A stretch of DNA of 64,000 nucleotides from Candidatus Hadersleviella danica (lineage in GTDB: Bacteria > Chloroflexota > Anaerolineae > Promineifilales > Promineifilaceae), in contig JADJSZ010000012.1 in the NCBI GenBank assembly GCA_016711405.1, forward strand, positions 62,001 to 126,000, read 5' to 3'. How positions within the stretch are numbered: the stretch's first letter is position 1; each line of letters opens with the position of its first letter. Below are positions 56,560 to 64,000 of this stretch, in pieces. Position numbers and translations under genes: made by a program. The notes under the pieces are model-generated. The model was not told where the DNA came from and made no database searches. It worked only from the letters and a program-made list of their open reading frames with translations.

Positions 56560-57669
56560 CTACACCAATTCCGCCAACGGCGTGTAAGCCAGCCCAAACG
56601 CTTCGGCCACGGCCGCATAGGTAATGTGCCCCTTGTAGCTGTTCATACCCAGGGCAAGGCCATCATCGGCCGCGCAAGCCGCTTCTGCGCCCATGTTGGC
56701 CAAGCGCACAGCATAGGGCAGAGTGGCATTGTTCAGGGCAAGGGTGCTGGTGCGGGGCACTGCGCCGGGCATGTTGGCCACGCCATAATGCACCACCCCA
56801 TCAATCACATAGGTGGGGTCGGCGTGGGTGGTGGCGTGGGTTGTTTCCATGCACCCGCCTTGGTCTACGGCCACATCTACCACCACACTCCCTTCGCGCA
56901 TCGAACTAATCATGGCATGGCTGACCAGTTTGGGGGCTTTCGCGCCGCGCACCAACACGCCCCCAATCACCAAATCAGCATCGCGCACAGCTTGGGCGAT
57001 GTTGTAGCTGTTGGAGGCGACGGTGTGGACACGGCCGTGCAAGACCAAATCCAAGAAGCGCAACCGCTCCAAATTATTGTCCATGATGGTCACATTGGCC
57101 CCCATGCCAAGGGCAATTTGGGCGGCGTTGGTTCCCACCACCCCGCCACCGATGATGACAACGTTGGCGCCGGGCACGCCGGGCACGCCGCCGAGGAGCA
57201 GGCCACGGCCGCCGTTCGGCCGTTCCAGCCAGTGCGCCCCCACTTGGGTCGCCATCCGCCCCGCCACCTCGCTCATGGGGGTCAGCAGGGGCAAACTGCC
57301 ATCGGCCGCTTCCACCGTTTCGTAGGCGATGCCTGTCACTTTGGTGCGCATCATGGCGTGGGTCAGCTCTTCTTCGGCCGCCAAATGCAGGTAGGTGAAG
57401 AGCAACAAATCCTCGCGCATGAAATCATATTCGCTCGCTTGTGGCTCTTTCACCTTGACGACCATGTTGCCGCTCCATGCGTCGGCCGCCGTGGGCACAA
57501 TTTTGCCCCCGGCCGCCACATATTCCGCATCGGGGAAGGCACTGCCTAGCCCAGCGTTGGTCTCCACCAATACCGTATGGCCGTGGTGAACCAATTGCTG
57601 AACACCAGCGGGGGTCATGGCCACGCGGTACTCGTTGTTTTTAATTTCCTTGGGAACGCCGATAATCAT
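56560..57669 (-). CDS. ald: Alanine dehydrogenase
   Basis: 369 residues. MIIGVPKEIKNNEYRVAMTP, the substrate-binding Lys in VVKVKEPQASEYD, catalytic His in LFTYLHLAAEEELT, NAD-binding GGGVVGTNAAQIALGMGANV and VAVDQGGCMETTHATTH are all present. It interconverts alanine and pyruvate with NAD, in amino-acid catabolism or redox balance. Single gene, with a 500-bp repeat-rich upstream region. Confidence 0.96.
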   Translation of the reverse strand: MIIGVPKEIKNNEYRVAMTPAGVQQLVHHGHTVLVETNAGLGSAFPDAEYVAAGGKIVPTAADAWSGNMVVKVKEPQASEYDFMREDLLLFTYLHLAAEEELTHAMMRTKVTGIAYETVEAADGSLPLLTPMSEVAGRMATQVGAHWLERPNGGRGLLLGGVPGVPGANVVIIGGGVVGTNAAQIALGMGANVTIMDNNLERLRFLDLVLHGRVHTVASNSYNIAQAVRDADLVIGGVLVRGAKAPKLVSHAMISSMREGSVVVDVAVDQGGCMETTHATTHADPTYVIDGVVHYGVANMPGAVPRTSTLALNNATLPYAVRLANMGAEAACAADDGLALGMNSYKGHITYAAVAEAFGLAYTPLAELV

Positions 57670-57689
57670 GGGAAACTCTCCTAATTGTG

Positions 57690-57800
57690 GGGGATGATGG
57701 TGGGTAGTGGGTAGTGATTAGTGGGTAGTGGTTAGTAAGTAGTGAGGAGTGGGGTTCAATAACGAATAACCAGTAACCAGTAACCAGTAACGAATAACCT
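57690..57800. repeat. Families G and B words upstream of ald
   Basis: gtgggtagtgattagtggg words (57695-57745) and taacgaataaccagtaacc words (57756-57800). The 58 bases after that are not repeated and hold no gene. Confidence 0.7.
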
Positions 57801-57868
57801 ATTAACTATTGTAGCCTCACACCCCTACTCTGTCAGTCCCTAACTCATCGTCCCAACCCTTCTAAATG

Positions 57869-58063
57869 CTACCTATTACCCACATCTTCCTAGGGCTTCA
57901 CCCTAGACTGGTATGAGCGGGTTTTAATCCCTAACTGGGAATTTTTACCTCGAGAGCAAATTAACCATAAATCCTTTGCGTCTTTGCACCTTTGCACCTT
58001 TGCGCCTTTGCAATAAAAATTAGACTTTATCTCTCGAGGTACAAAAGATGTGGTAATAGATAG
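57869..58063. mobile_element. 195-bp non-autonomous element with 10-bp duplication
   Basis: Flanked by exact CTTCTAAATG copies (57859-57868 and 58064-58073). The ends are inverted: CTACCTATTACCCACATCTT on the left, and on the right the complement of CTATCTATTACCACATCTTT. A second inverted pair, TACCTCGAGAG / CTCTCGAGGTA, encloses the cctttgcgtctttgcacc words. No transposase. The family of the parent element is not determined; 10-bp duplications fit IS4-like groups. Confidence 0.82.
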
Positions 58064-58091
58064 CTTCTAAATGAAGTTTTGGTAAGCCACA

Positions 58092-58120
58092 TTGCCCCCC
58101 CACGGCCGAATGCCTATAAT
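58092..58120 (+). promoter_or_regulatory. Candidate promoter of the transglutaminase gene
   Basis: TTGCCC (58092-58097), 17-bp spacer containing a CGGCCG word, TATAAT (58115-58120), about 50 bp upstream of the ATG. Confidence 0.6.
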
Positions 58121-58168
58121 GCCCCAAGTTAGTGGCTCCCATTCAGTTCCGCAATCCCCCCCATCCCC

Positions 58169-60484
58169 ATGAATCACAAATCCCTTCAACCCCGCGAAGA
58201 CTGGTCCACCATCTTACTGGCGTGGGGCATGGTCTTTATCAGTGCCTACGCCCTCTTCCAAGCCGATTTAACAACAGGCATGGAAATTTTGCTCATCATT
58301 ACCACCCTCGCTTTTGGGGCAGGGTTTGCCCTGTCCCGCTCCAGCTTCTCGGGGCGCACAGCCTTTATTTATGCGCTGGTGTATGGCTTGTTTACGATAG
58401 GGTATTTGCTCGGCACCGAATATTTGCCAGCCGATATGCCGTGGGCTGAGCGCATTGGGGAGTTGATTGGGCAACAGCGGGATTGGGTGCAAAAGGCGGT
58501 GGGTGGGGGCACAAACCGCAATTCGACAGTGTTTGCGGCGCACACCTCTGCTATTTTCTGGGCACTCGGCTATTCGGCCGCATGGTACACCTTCCGCAAC
58601 CCGCGCCTGTGGCGGGTGGTTCTGCCCAGTGGGATTTTGCTTCTGAGCGTGGTTTATTTTTATTATGGCCCCAAACCGCTCGCCACCTATCTGATTGTCT
58701 ATTTGTTGTTGGCCATGCTCTACATCAGCAGAACCCATTTAGCCGAGCAAGAAGTGGGTTGGCGACAAGCGGCCGTGCGCTATGAACGCGCCACCACCTT
58801 TAACTTTTTGCGCGGCGGCTTTTTGCTGGCCGCCTTCGTCCTGCTGGGGGCATGGACATTGCCGACGCTCAACGCCAGCGCCTCGGTCAACGAAGTCTTT
58901 GGCAGTGTCAACCAACCGTGGCGACGCTTCCAAGACAATTGGACACGCCTCTACTCCTCCCTGCGCTCCTATGGGGGCGGGGTCAACGACCCCTACGCCG
59001 ATTCGCTCTCTCTGGGCGGGCCGCGCAATGTCAGCGATTCGCTCATTATGGATGTGTATGTGGATCGGCAATTGCCTTTCGCCTATTGGCAATCCACGGT
59101 CTTCCAAACCTATGAAGATGGCCAATGGCGCGCCCCTAGCGTCGAAGAGCGCATCATCCATATTCCTGATGATGGGCCGCTCGATGTGCCGGTTAACCTC
59201 GGCCGTGAAGAAGTCCGCCAAACAGTTCTCAACTTTTTGCCCAACTCAGGCATCTTGTATGGCTTGCCCGAAGTCGTCCAATCGAGCCGCCAAATGTTTG
59301 TGACCCGTGGCCTAGACCCACAGGGCAAGAATTTGGTTGACCTCATTCAATCGCGCTACATTTTGCAACAGGGCGACCAATACGATGTTGTTTCGCGCAT
59401 GAGCGTGGCCGACGAGACGAGCTTGCGCGAAGCGGGCACGCTTTACCCCGCATGGACGGCCGCTTACCTGCAAATGCCCGATAGCATCACGGCCGAAACC
59501 ATCGCCCTTGCGGCCGATTTGTCCGCCCCTTACGATGCGCCCTACGACAAAGCCATCGCCATCCAAAACTATTTGCGGGCCAACATCACCTACAACGACC
59601 AAATCGAAGCCCCGCCCAACGAGGTGGAACCCATCCACCATATTTTATTCACCACCAAAGAGGGGTATTGCAACTATTACGCCTCGGCGATGGCCATTAT
59701 GTTGCGCTCCCAAGGGATTCCCGCCCGTGTTGTGGCGGGCTACGCCTCGGGCCAATTTGTGGAGGATGCCAATGTTTACCGCGTCCGTGCCAGCGATGCC
59801 CACACATGGGTGGAGGCGTATTTCCCCCGTTACGGTTGGGTGCAGTTCGAGCCAACCTCGGCCATTAACGTCATCGGCCGCCCCTCGGGGGAAGATGGCG
59901 ACACCGAGTTTGCTCTGAACCAGTCTGACGAGGACAACCCGCTGAATGCCCCCGACCAGTTGCTCCCCCAATTGGATGATGATTTTCTGGCCGCCAATGA
60001 ATTGCCCGAGGACGATTCGCCCGCTTCATTCGCGCCCGACACAACAACTTCGTGGTTGGCTCAGTTCGACCCGCTGACTTTGTGGCGGGTGGGGGCAGGG
60101 GTGTTGGTGCTGGTCTTATCGGCCGTGGCTCTCTATTTGGCCAACATCCTCAATGTGCGCGTCGAAACCGACGTGGTGCAGAGCTACGACAGGTTGGGCA
60201 AATGGGGCCTCTGGCTCGGCCAAGCCCCCCATCCTTCCCAAACCCCCTACGAACGCGCTGACCAGCTTATGTCGGCCGTGCCCGACGGCCGCACGCCTAT
60301 CCAAAACCTCATCCATCTCTTTGTGCGCCAAAGCTACAGCCCCTCCACAGCCGCCGAACCCGCCAACCCCCAAGCGGAATGGCAAACCCTACGGCCGCTC
60401 CTCATTCGCCACACCCTCCACCACTACTGGGCAAAGGTGAAGAATTTCCGCCCCGCCCTGAGAAAAAACATGAATAACAAGTAA
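58169..60484 (+). CDS. TgpA-type transglutaminase-like membrane protein
   Basis: 771 residues. About six N-terminal helices (SRSSFSGRTAFIYALVYGLF, VLPSGILLLSVVYFYYG, LATYLIVYLLLAMLYIS and others) form the DUF3488-type region. The exported transglutaminase domain (about residues 420-570) has the triad Cys in TKEGYCNYYASAMA, His in SDAHTWVEAYFP and the acidic region WVQFEPT. One more helix (LVLVLSAVALYLANI) and a DUF4129-like C-terminal tail complete the layout. In other bacteria it often pairs with DUF58/MoxR genes; those are absent here. Role unknown, probably in the cell envelope. Confidence 0.9.
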   Translation: MNHKSLQPREDWSTILLAWGMVFISAYALFQADLTTGMEILLIITTLAFGAGFALSRSSFSGRTAFIYALVYGLFTIGYLLGTEYLPADMPWAERIGELIGQQRDWVQKAVGGGTNRNSTVFAAHTSAIFWALGYSAAWYTFRNPRLWRVVLPSGILLLSVVYFYYGPKPLATYLIVYLLLAMLYISRTHLAEQEVGWRQAAVRYERATTFNFLRGGFLLAAFVLLGAWTLPTLNASASVNEVFGSVNQPWRRFQDNWTRLYSSLRSYGGGVNDPYADSLSLGGPRNVSDSLIMDVYVDRQLPFAYWQSTVFQTYEDGQWRAPSVEERIIHIPDDGPLDVPVNLGREEVRQTVLNFLPNSGILYGLPEVVQSSRQMFVTRGLDPQGKNLVDLIQSRYILQQGDQYDVVSRMSVADETSLREAGTLYPAWTAAYLQMPDSITAETIALAADLSAPYDAPYDKAIAIQNYLRANITYNDQIEAPPNEVEPIHHILFTTKEGYCNYYASAMAIMLRSQGIPARVVAGYASGQFVEDANVYRVRASDAHTWVEAYFPRYGWVQFEPTSAINVIGRPSGEDGDTEFALNQSDEDNPLNAPDQLLPQLDDDFLAANELPEDDSPASFAPDTTTSWLAQFDPLTLWRVGAGVLVLVLSAVALYLANILNVRVETDVVQSYDRLGKWGLWLGQAPHPSQTPYERADQLMSAVPDGRTPIQNLIHLFVRQSYSPSTAAEPANPQAEWQTLRPLLIRHTLHHYWAKVKNFRPALRKNMNNK

Positions 60485-60519
60485 TGGCTCAAGCAATTAA
60501 CAGATTTTGAGGAAACACA

Positions 60520-61464
60520 ATGCGCTATTTGGTCACTGGGGGAGCAGGTTTTTTGGGGGCGGCCTTGGCCAACCAACTCAGCCATTTGGGGCACGAGGTG
60601 CGCGTGTTGGATGATTTATCCAGCGGCGAGAAAGGCAATTTGCACCCGGCCGTGCATCTCACCCGAGGCGATGTCAACGACATTCCCAAACTGTGGTCGC
60701 TGTTGCAAGATGTAGATTGTGTCTACCATCTCGCCGCCCGCGTCTCTGTTGCCGAATCCATCCTGTATCCCCGCGATTATAATCATGTCAATGTGGGCGG
60801 CACTGTCAGCCTGATGGAAGCGATACGGGATGCGGGAGTGCGGCGGGTGGTGTTGGCCTCCTCGGGGGCTGTTTACGGCTCCCAACCCGCCCAGCCCGTG
60901 CCCGAAACGGCCGTGCCCACCCCCGATTCCCCCTACGCTGTCAGCAAACTAGCGGCCGAGCAATACCTGCACACCATTGGCCAACTGTGGGGCATCGAAA
61001 CCGTTGCTCTGCGCATTTTCAATGCCTATGGCCCCGGCCAAAATTTGCCCGTTTCCCATGCTCCCGTCGTGCCTCGCTTTCTCAAACAGGCGGCCACAGG
61101 GGGGTCGGTGGTGCTGTTTGGCAACGGCCAGCAAACCCGCGATTTCGTCTATGTCACCGATGTGGTGGAGGCGTTAATCCGCGCCGCCACGGCCGCCCGT
61201 GTGGACAAGCAGGTCATTAACGTGGGCAGTGGCGTGGAAACCAGCTTGAGCGGCTTGGTGGATGTCATTGAGCAACTGCTGGGCAAATCGGTCAGCCGCA
61301 TTGCCAACCCTGCCAAGGCGAGTGGGGTGTCGCGGCTCACAGGCGACCTTGAGCGAGCCAAACAGCTTTTGGGCTATGTACCCCGCATCAGTTTGGCCGA
61401 GGGGTTGCGCCAAACGCTGGCCGAGGATGTCCGTTTTGGGGCAACGGCCGTGGCCACCTTATGA
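60520..61464 (+). CDS. NAD-dependent sugar epimerase/dehydratase
   Basis: A 314-residue extended SDR. NAD-binding GGAGFLGAALA (residues 7-17), LDDLSSGEKGNL, catalytic LASSGAVYGSQ and SPYAVSKLAAEQYLH (Tyr-Lys), FNAYGPGQNLP and VYVTDVVEALI. It resembles WbpP/UDP-glucose 4-epimerase and UDP-glucuronate epimerase types; the exact substrate cannot be assigned. A GAGG precedes the ATG. It lies 36 bp after the transglutaminase gene and may be cotranscribed. Confidence 0.88.
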   Translation: MRYLVTGGAGFLGAALANQLSHLGHEVRVLDDLSSGEKGNLHPAVHLTRGDVNDIPKLWSLLQDVDCVYHLAARVSVAESILYPRDYNHVNVGGTVSLMEAIRDAGVRRVVLASSGAVYGSQPAQPVPETAVPTPDSPYAVSKLAAEQYLHTIGQLWGIETVALRIFNAYGPGQNLPVSHAPVVPRFLKQAATGGSVVLFGNGQQTRDFVYVTDVVEALIRAATAARVDKQVINVGSGVETSLSGLVDVIEQLLGKSVSRIANPAKASGVSRLTGDLERAKQLLGYVPRISLAEGLRQTLAEDVRFGATAVATL

Positions 61465-61480
61465 AGCAGGGGTTTCTGAG

Positions 61481-61550
61481 GTTTGGTGTGGTAGGGGCGC
61501 ACCCTTGTGGTCGCCCTTTGAGGGCAGGCACAAGGCCAGCCCCTACATAA
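61481..61550. repeat. gtaggggcgcacccttgtgg hairpin (family O)
   Basis: tgtggtaggggcgcaccc faces gggcaggcacaaggccagcccctaca, an imperfect stem after the epimerase gene. It is related to the inner part of 56441-56553. Confidence 0.6.
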
Positions 61551-61585
61551 CCATACAAACCATGAAAGAACCTGAAGCAGACAAC

Positions 61586-61620
61586 AAAAAAGCCAGAAGC
61601 AATTTGCTTCTGGCTTTTTG
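61586..61620. terminator. Bidirectional terminator between the epimerase and tRNA-Leu
   Basis: AGCCAGAAGC, loop AATTT, GCTTCTGGCT, with AAAAA before and TTTTT after: a 10-bp perfect stem with T runs on both strands. Confidence 0.95.
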
Positions 61621-61627
61621 ACATCTG

Positions 61628-61709
61628 TGCCTTGGAGAGGACTCGAACCTCCACGCCCATAGGGCATAGGCCCTCAACCTATTGTGTATGCCAATTCCAC
61701 CACCAAGGC
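61628..61709 (-). tRNA. tRNA-Leu(GAG)
   Basis: An 82-nt class II tRNA. The acceptor GCCTTGG pairs with CCAAGGC, discriminator A. The anticodon stem ATAGG/CCTAT holds loop TTGAGGG (anticodon GAG, reading CUC/CUU). A long variable arm (GCCCTATGGGC) and the T-arm GGAGG TTCGAGT CCTCT are present. CCA is not encoded. Confidence 0.95.
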
Positions 61710-61725
61710 GTTAAGAAGAATTGCA

Positions 61726-61753
61726 ATTATAACTGGCAGACCCTGAATGTCAA
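61726..61753 (-). promoter_or_regulatory. Consensus promoter of tRNA-Leu
   Basis: TTGACA (61748-61753), 16-bp spacer, TATAAT (61726-61731): both hexamers exact, about 17 bases upstream of the tRNA. Confidence 0.9.
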
Positions 61754-61837
61754 AATGAGGATTGGGCGGTAAGTGTTCAGACTTGTTTATCAAAATGGTA
61801 AAAAGGGCATGGTTCACAGTTTACCAGAAAGCATCTG

Positions 61838-61912
61838 TGCAAATTTCGACTGGGGACAAGGGACTTGGCACGCTTGTGACCTCTAATCCCTTGTCCTCAG
61901 TCCCAAGTCCGA
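61838..61912. repeat. 75-bp gggacaagggacttgg hairpin (family E)
   Basis: gcaaatttcgactggggacaagg, then a palindrome of acttggcacgcttgtgacctc with cccttgtcctcagtccc. It matches 47562-47646 base for base over most of its length, in the same orientation, so it is a dispersed element rather than only a word run. Confidence 0.75.
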
Positions 61913-61946
61913 ACTAAATCTGACAGTTACATGGGGCGGTAATGAT

Positions 61947-62753
61947 TCAGGTGTGTTGATTATGATTGCTGGCCGTAGATATGGCCTCGAGTTGGCTGTT
62001 GAGCGAACTAAGCAAATGGATGATGTCGGTGCCGAGGCTGATGAAGGTGAAACCATCGGCGAGGCGTTGGGCGGCGGCCGTGCCGTTGGGCACAATGGTT
62101 CCGAGGGGGATGCCGCGCTGGCGACAAGCGGCCGTCACCTTGGCCACGGCCGTTGTAAACTCGGCCGCCTCGCTCCACAGCGCAGGGGGCAAACCGAGCG
62201 ACAGGTGCAAATCAAACGGCCCCAAAAAGGCCATATCGAGGCCGGGCGTGTCTAAAATCGCCTCGATATTGGCCACCGCCTCGGCCGTTTCGATTTGCAA
62301 CCCCACCAAAACCTCGCGGTTGGCTTGCTGAATGTAGGCGACATGGCTGGTTGTGCCAAAACCATAATGGGGGGTGAGACCGCCACCGCCCCGTTCCCCC
62401 AGCGGGGGGTAGAGGGCAAAACGGACGGCAAGGGCGGCTTCGGCGGCCGTGTTAATCATTGGCACAATCACCCCCTGCGCCCCTGCATCCAACGCCTGCT
62501 TGATGTGATACATGGTGTTGGCCGCCACGCGGGCGAGGGGGGTGCAACGGCCGCCACTGACATCGGCAATGGTGGCCAAAATGGTGGACGCGGTGGATAA
62601 ATCCACAGGGGTGTGTTCCATATCCACCAACAGCCAATCCAGCAAACCCTGCGCGGCGATAATGCGGGCGGTGTGAAAGCTGTGGCTTTGGAGCCATAGC
62701 CCGAAGGCTGGCTCTCCTTGGCGAAGTTTGGCGAGAGTGTGATTGGGTCTCAT
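61947..62753 (-). CDS. HpcH/HpaI-family aldolase
   Basis: 268 residues of the class II 2-oxo-acid aldolase family (2,4-dihydroxyhept-2-enedioate or 2-dehydro-3-deoxyglucarate aldolase type). FGLWLQSHSFHTARI, LLVDMEHTPVDLS with the Glu-His base, LARVAANTMYHIKQALDAGA QGVIVPMINT and LQIETAEAVANIEAIL with the metal-binding Glu, then LDMAFLGPFDLHLSLG with the Asp. It cleaves a 4-hydroxy-2-oxo acid to pyruvate and an aldehyde. Which acid is unknown; there is no degradation cluster. Confidence 0.87.
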   Translation of the reverse strand: MRPNHTLAKLRQGEPAFGLWLQSHSFHTARIIAAQGLLDWLLVDMEHTPVDLSTASTILATIADVSGGRCTPLARVAANTMYHIKQALDAGAQGVIVPMINTAAEAALAVRFALYPPLGERGGGGLTPHYGFGTTSHVAYIQQANREVLVGLQIETAEAVANIEAILDTPGLDMAFLGPFDLHLSLGLPPALWSEAAEFTTAVAKVTAACRQRGIPLGTIVPNGTAAAQRLADGFTFISLGTDIIHLLSSLNSQLEAISTASNHNQHT

Positions 62754-62757
62754 AATT

Positions 62758-63024
62758 GTTTAATGGTGTATTGGTTGGGCAGGGTTGGGTTGGGAATCGT
62801 TGCGCATAAGGTTTGTTCGCGTTAATCGGTATGAGACGGCCGTGAATAGCTATCCCACGCTGATAATACAACGCCCCGAACCCTCTTGAGCAGTGACCTA
62901 CGTCATGCTAGGGTCATGTTGGCCCGTTGATAAGTGAGTCATTTTTGGACACGAATTTCACGAATGACACGAATTTTTCCAAATCTAATTCGTGCAATTC
63001 GTGTAATTCGTGTCCAAATCCATC
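62758..63024. repeat. Intergenic region with an acgaattcacgaatgacacg hairpin (family N)
   Basis: Short family I words (62760-62777), about 165 bases without repeat or gene, then a long stem (62946-63016) of ggacacgaatttcacgaat facing attcgtgtaattcgtgtcc. It lies upstream of the aldolase and downstream of the CoA-binding gene. Confidence 0.7.
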
Positions 63025-63419
63025 TTACACGCCCATCAATCGCCGATGCTCCACCAGCAAACAGCGGTTCATCACCACGGTTAACCCCGCACGAGTCGCT
63101 ATCTCGGCCGCCTCATGGTTCACCACCCCAGTTGCATCCACAACCCCCGCCCCCCAATGGCCACCGCTTGTTGGGCAATGGGCACGCAATGCTCGGAGCG
63201 GCGAAACACATTGACAAGGTCTACGGGCACGGGAATGCTGGCCAAATCGGGGTACGCTGGTTCGCCCAACACCTCATCCACCTCGGGGTTAACGGGGATG
63301 ATGCGGTAGCCTTGTTGTTGCATATAGGCGGCAATTTCGTGGCTCGGCCGCCACGGGTGGGGCGATAGCCCAACCACGGCGATGGTGTGGGTTTGTTGGA
63401 GGAGGTCGAGGAGGGACAT
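63025..63419 (-). CDS. CoA-binding domain protein (frameshifted)
   Basis: About 131 residues of the YccU-type Rossmann CoA-binding family: TIAVVGLSPHPWRPSHEIAA YMQQQGYRIIPVNP, VDLVNVFRRSEHCVP and, after the shift, VNHEAAEIATRAGLTVVMNR CLLVEHRRLMGV. The first frame stops after WMQLGW. One extra G in the GGGG near 63129 turns this into WMQLGVVNHEAAE and restores the normal length, so a base error is likely. Family members are small stand-alone proteins of unclear role. Confidence 0.82.
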
Positions 63420-63440
63420 AGGGTTTATTGTGGGGGATTG

Positions 63441-63487
63441 CAGGTTACAAGTTACAGGTGTTAAACGACTTGTAACTTGTAACCCAG
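63441..63487. repeat. gcaggttacaagttacagg hairpin (family R)
   Basis: aggttacaagttacagg is complementary to cttgtaacttgtaacc. The same words form the interior of the MITE at 24975-25084. Confidence 0.7.
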
Positions 63488-63488
63488 T

Positions 63489-64000
63489 TTAGTCCACACT
63501 GTAAACGGTAAAGAGCGGGTCGGCATAGTAGCCCGCAAACTGTTCGACACGGCCGCCGGGGTAGGCCGCCTGTAACGCGGCCAAATCCCCCAAGCGGGCG
63601 GGAATGAGCACAAAGCGCATGGCGGCCGAACGGGGAGGCAACACGGCCGCAGGCGCATCCACAGGCAACGGCTCCACATCAAACAGATTAAACCCTTTCG
63701 TAAACGACTCCCCCAAAAAAGTGATGGTGGGAAAATCGGCAAACATCACAGGCGCACCCATGAAATAGACAGTTTCGGTGCCCGTCAACTCCGTTTGGAG
63801 CCATGTGCCCACGGCGTGGGCAATCTCCGTGTTGGGGTCGCCCAAGCCCGGCGCGGCGCGATAGGGGCCGAAGTAAAAGAGCGCATCGGGGGCAACCATG
63901 ACCACGGCCAGCACGGCCACGGCCGCCCATTGGTACGGCCGATATGCCGTTGCCGCTTCGCCATCCCACTCCCCCCACCACTCTAAAACCGCCCGCACCA
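63489..64000 (-). CDS. C-terminal part of a polytopic membrane protein
   Basis: The frame is open to the end of the window, so the start is probably beyond it. One membrane helix (WAAVAVLAVVMVAPDALFYF) is followed by a soluble exported domain (GTWLQTELTGTETVYFMGAP, VMFADFPTITFLGESFTKGF). The layout fits the end of GT39-type or similar membrane glycosyltransferases, whose last helix is followed by an extracellular domain, but the catalytic part is not visible, so the call is tentative. A methionine at 63998 is probably internal. Confidence 0.6.
   Translation of the reverse strand, partial: VRAVLEWWGEWDGEAATAYRPYQWAAVAVLAVVMVAPDALFYFGPYRAAPGLGDPNTEIAHAVGTWLQTELTGTETVYFMGAPVMFADFPTITFLGESFTKGFNLFDVEPLPVDAPAAVLPPRSAAMRFVLIPARLGDLAALQAAYPGGRVEQFAGYYADPLFTVYSVD

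Overview
The window looks like chromosomal DNA of a filamentous-type Chloroflexota bacterium (Anaerolineae/Ardenticatenia-like). This rests on gene content and is an inference, not a search result: a MecA-type penicillin-binding protein, LCP and sortase envelope genes, a lipoprotein with repeated FYxxNxGxxxFGxP...YFExARLExxP units, a geranylgeranyl-reductase-family flavoprotein beside an isochorismate synthase, and a histidine phosphatase/DUF3090/SCO1664 trio. The DNA is GC-rich. The palindrome CGGCCG occurs about once per 75 bp where I counted it, and intergenic spaces are packed with hairpins built from short reiterated words. The nearest parallels I know are HIP1 and STRR repeats of filamentous cyanobacteria.

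Layout. 1-9.5 kb: the end of lysine 2,3-aminomutase, a receiver protein, argJ, a flippase-like membrane protein, a geranylgeranyl-reductase-family flavoprotein, a Nudix hydrolase, menF, and hisG-hisD preceded by a histidine leader-peptide attenuator. 9.6-21.5 kb: aminotransferase, glycosyltransferase, sortase, PqqB-like hydrolase, HIT protein, FtsX permease, sensor kinase, lipoprotein and rsgA. 21.6-35.4 kb: etfBA, trhO, tRNA-Gln, a secreted dioxygenase-like lipoprotein, the nrnA-truB-ribF operon, galE, a LysR regulator, a C39-like peptidase pair, LCP, GT2 and an EEP-family protein. 35.5-45.2 kb: MecA-type PBP, a broken membrane glycosyltransferase, a DnaA-box cluster, pheS, and the rpmF-fabD-fabG-asp23-nusB-nudix operon. 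45.3-56 kb, all on +: exonuclease, TPR protein, an MshA-like glycosyltransferase followed by the phosphatase/DUF3090/SCO1664 trio, a receiver-ParA protein, sirtuin, sensor kinase and trxB. 56-64 kb: RNase P RNA, ald, transglutaminase, epimerase, tRNA-Leu, an aldolase, a CoA-binding protein and the end of a membrane protein.

The most notable regulatory signal is the his leader. A 21-codon ORF with four consecutive His codons is followed by a strong terminator, and a leader segment could pair with the 3' arm of that terminator. The most notable mobile signals are two kinds of non-autonomous element. A ~110-115 bp element has GTAACTATTCAG ends and 8-bp duplications in two of three complete copies, as expected of IS66-type transposition. 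A 195 bp element has a 10-bp duplication.

Caution: about nine genes carry single frameshifts, most of them explained by one base in a homopolymer run. I treat these mainly as sequence errors rather than pseudogenes.
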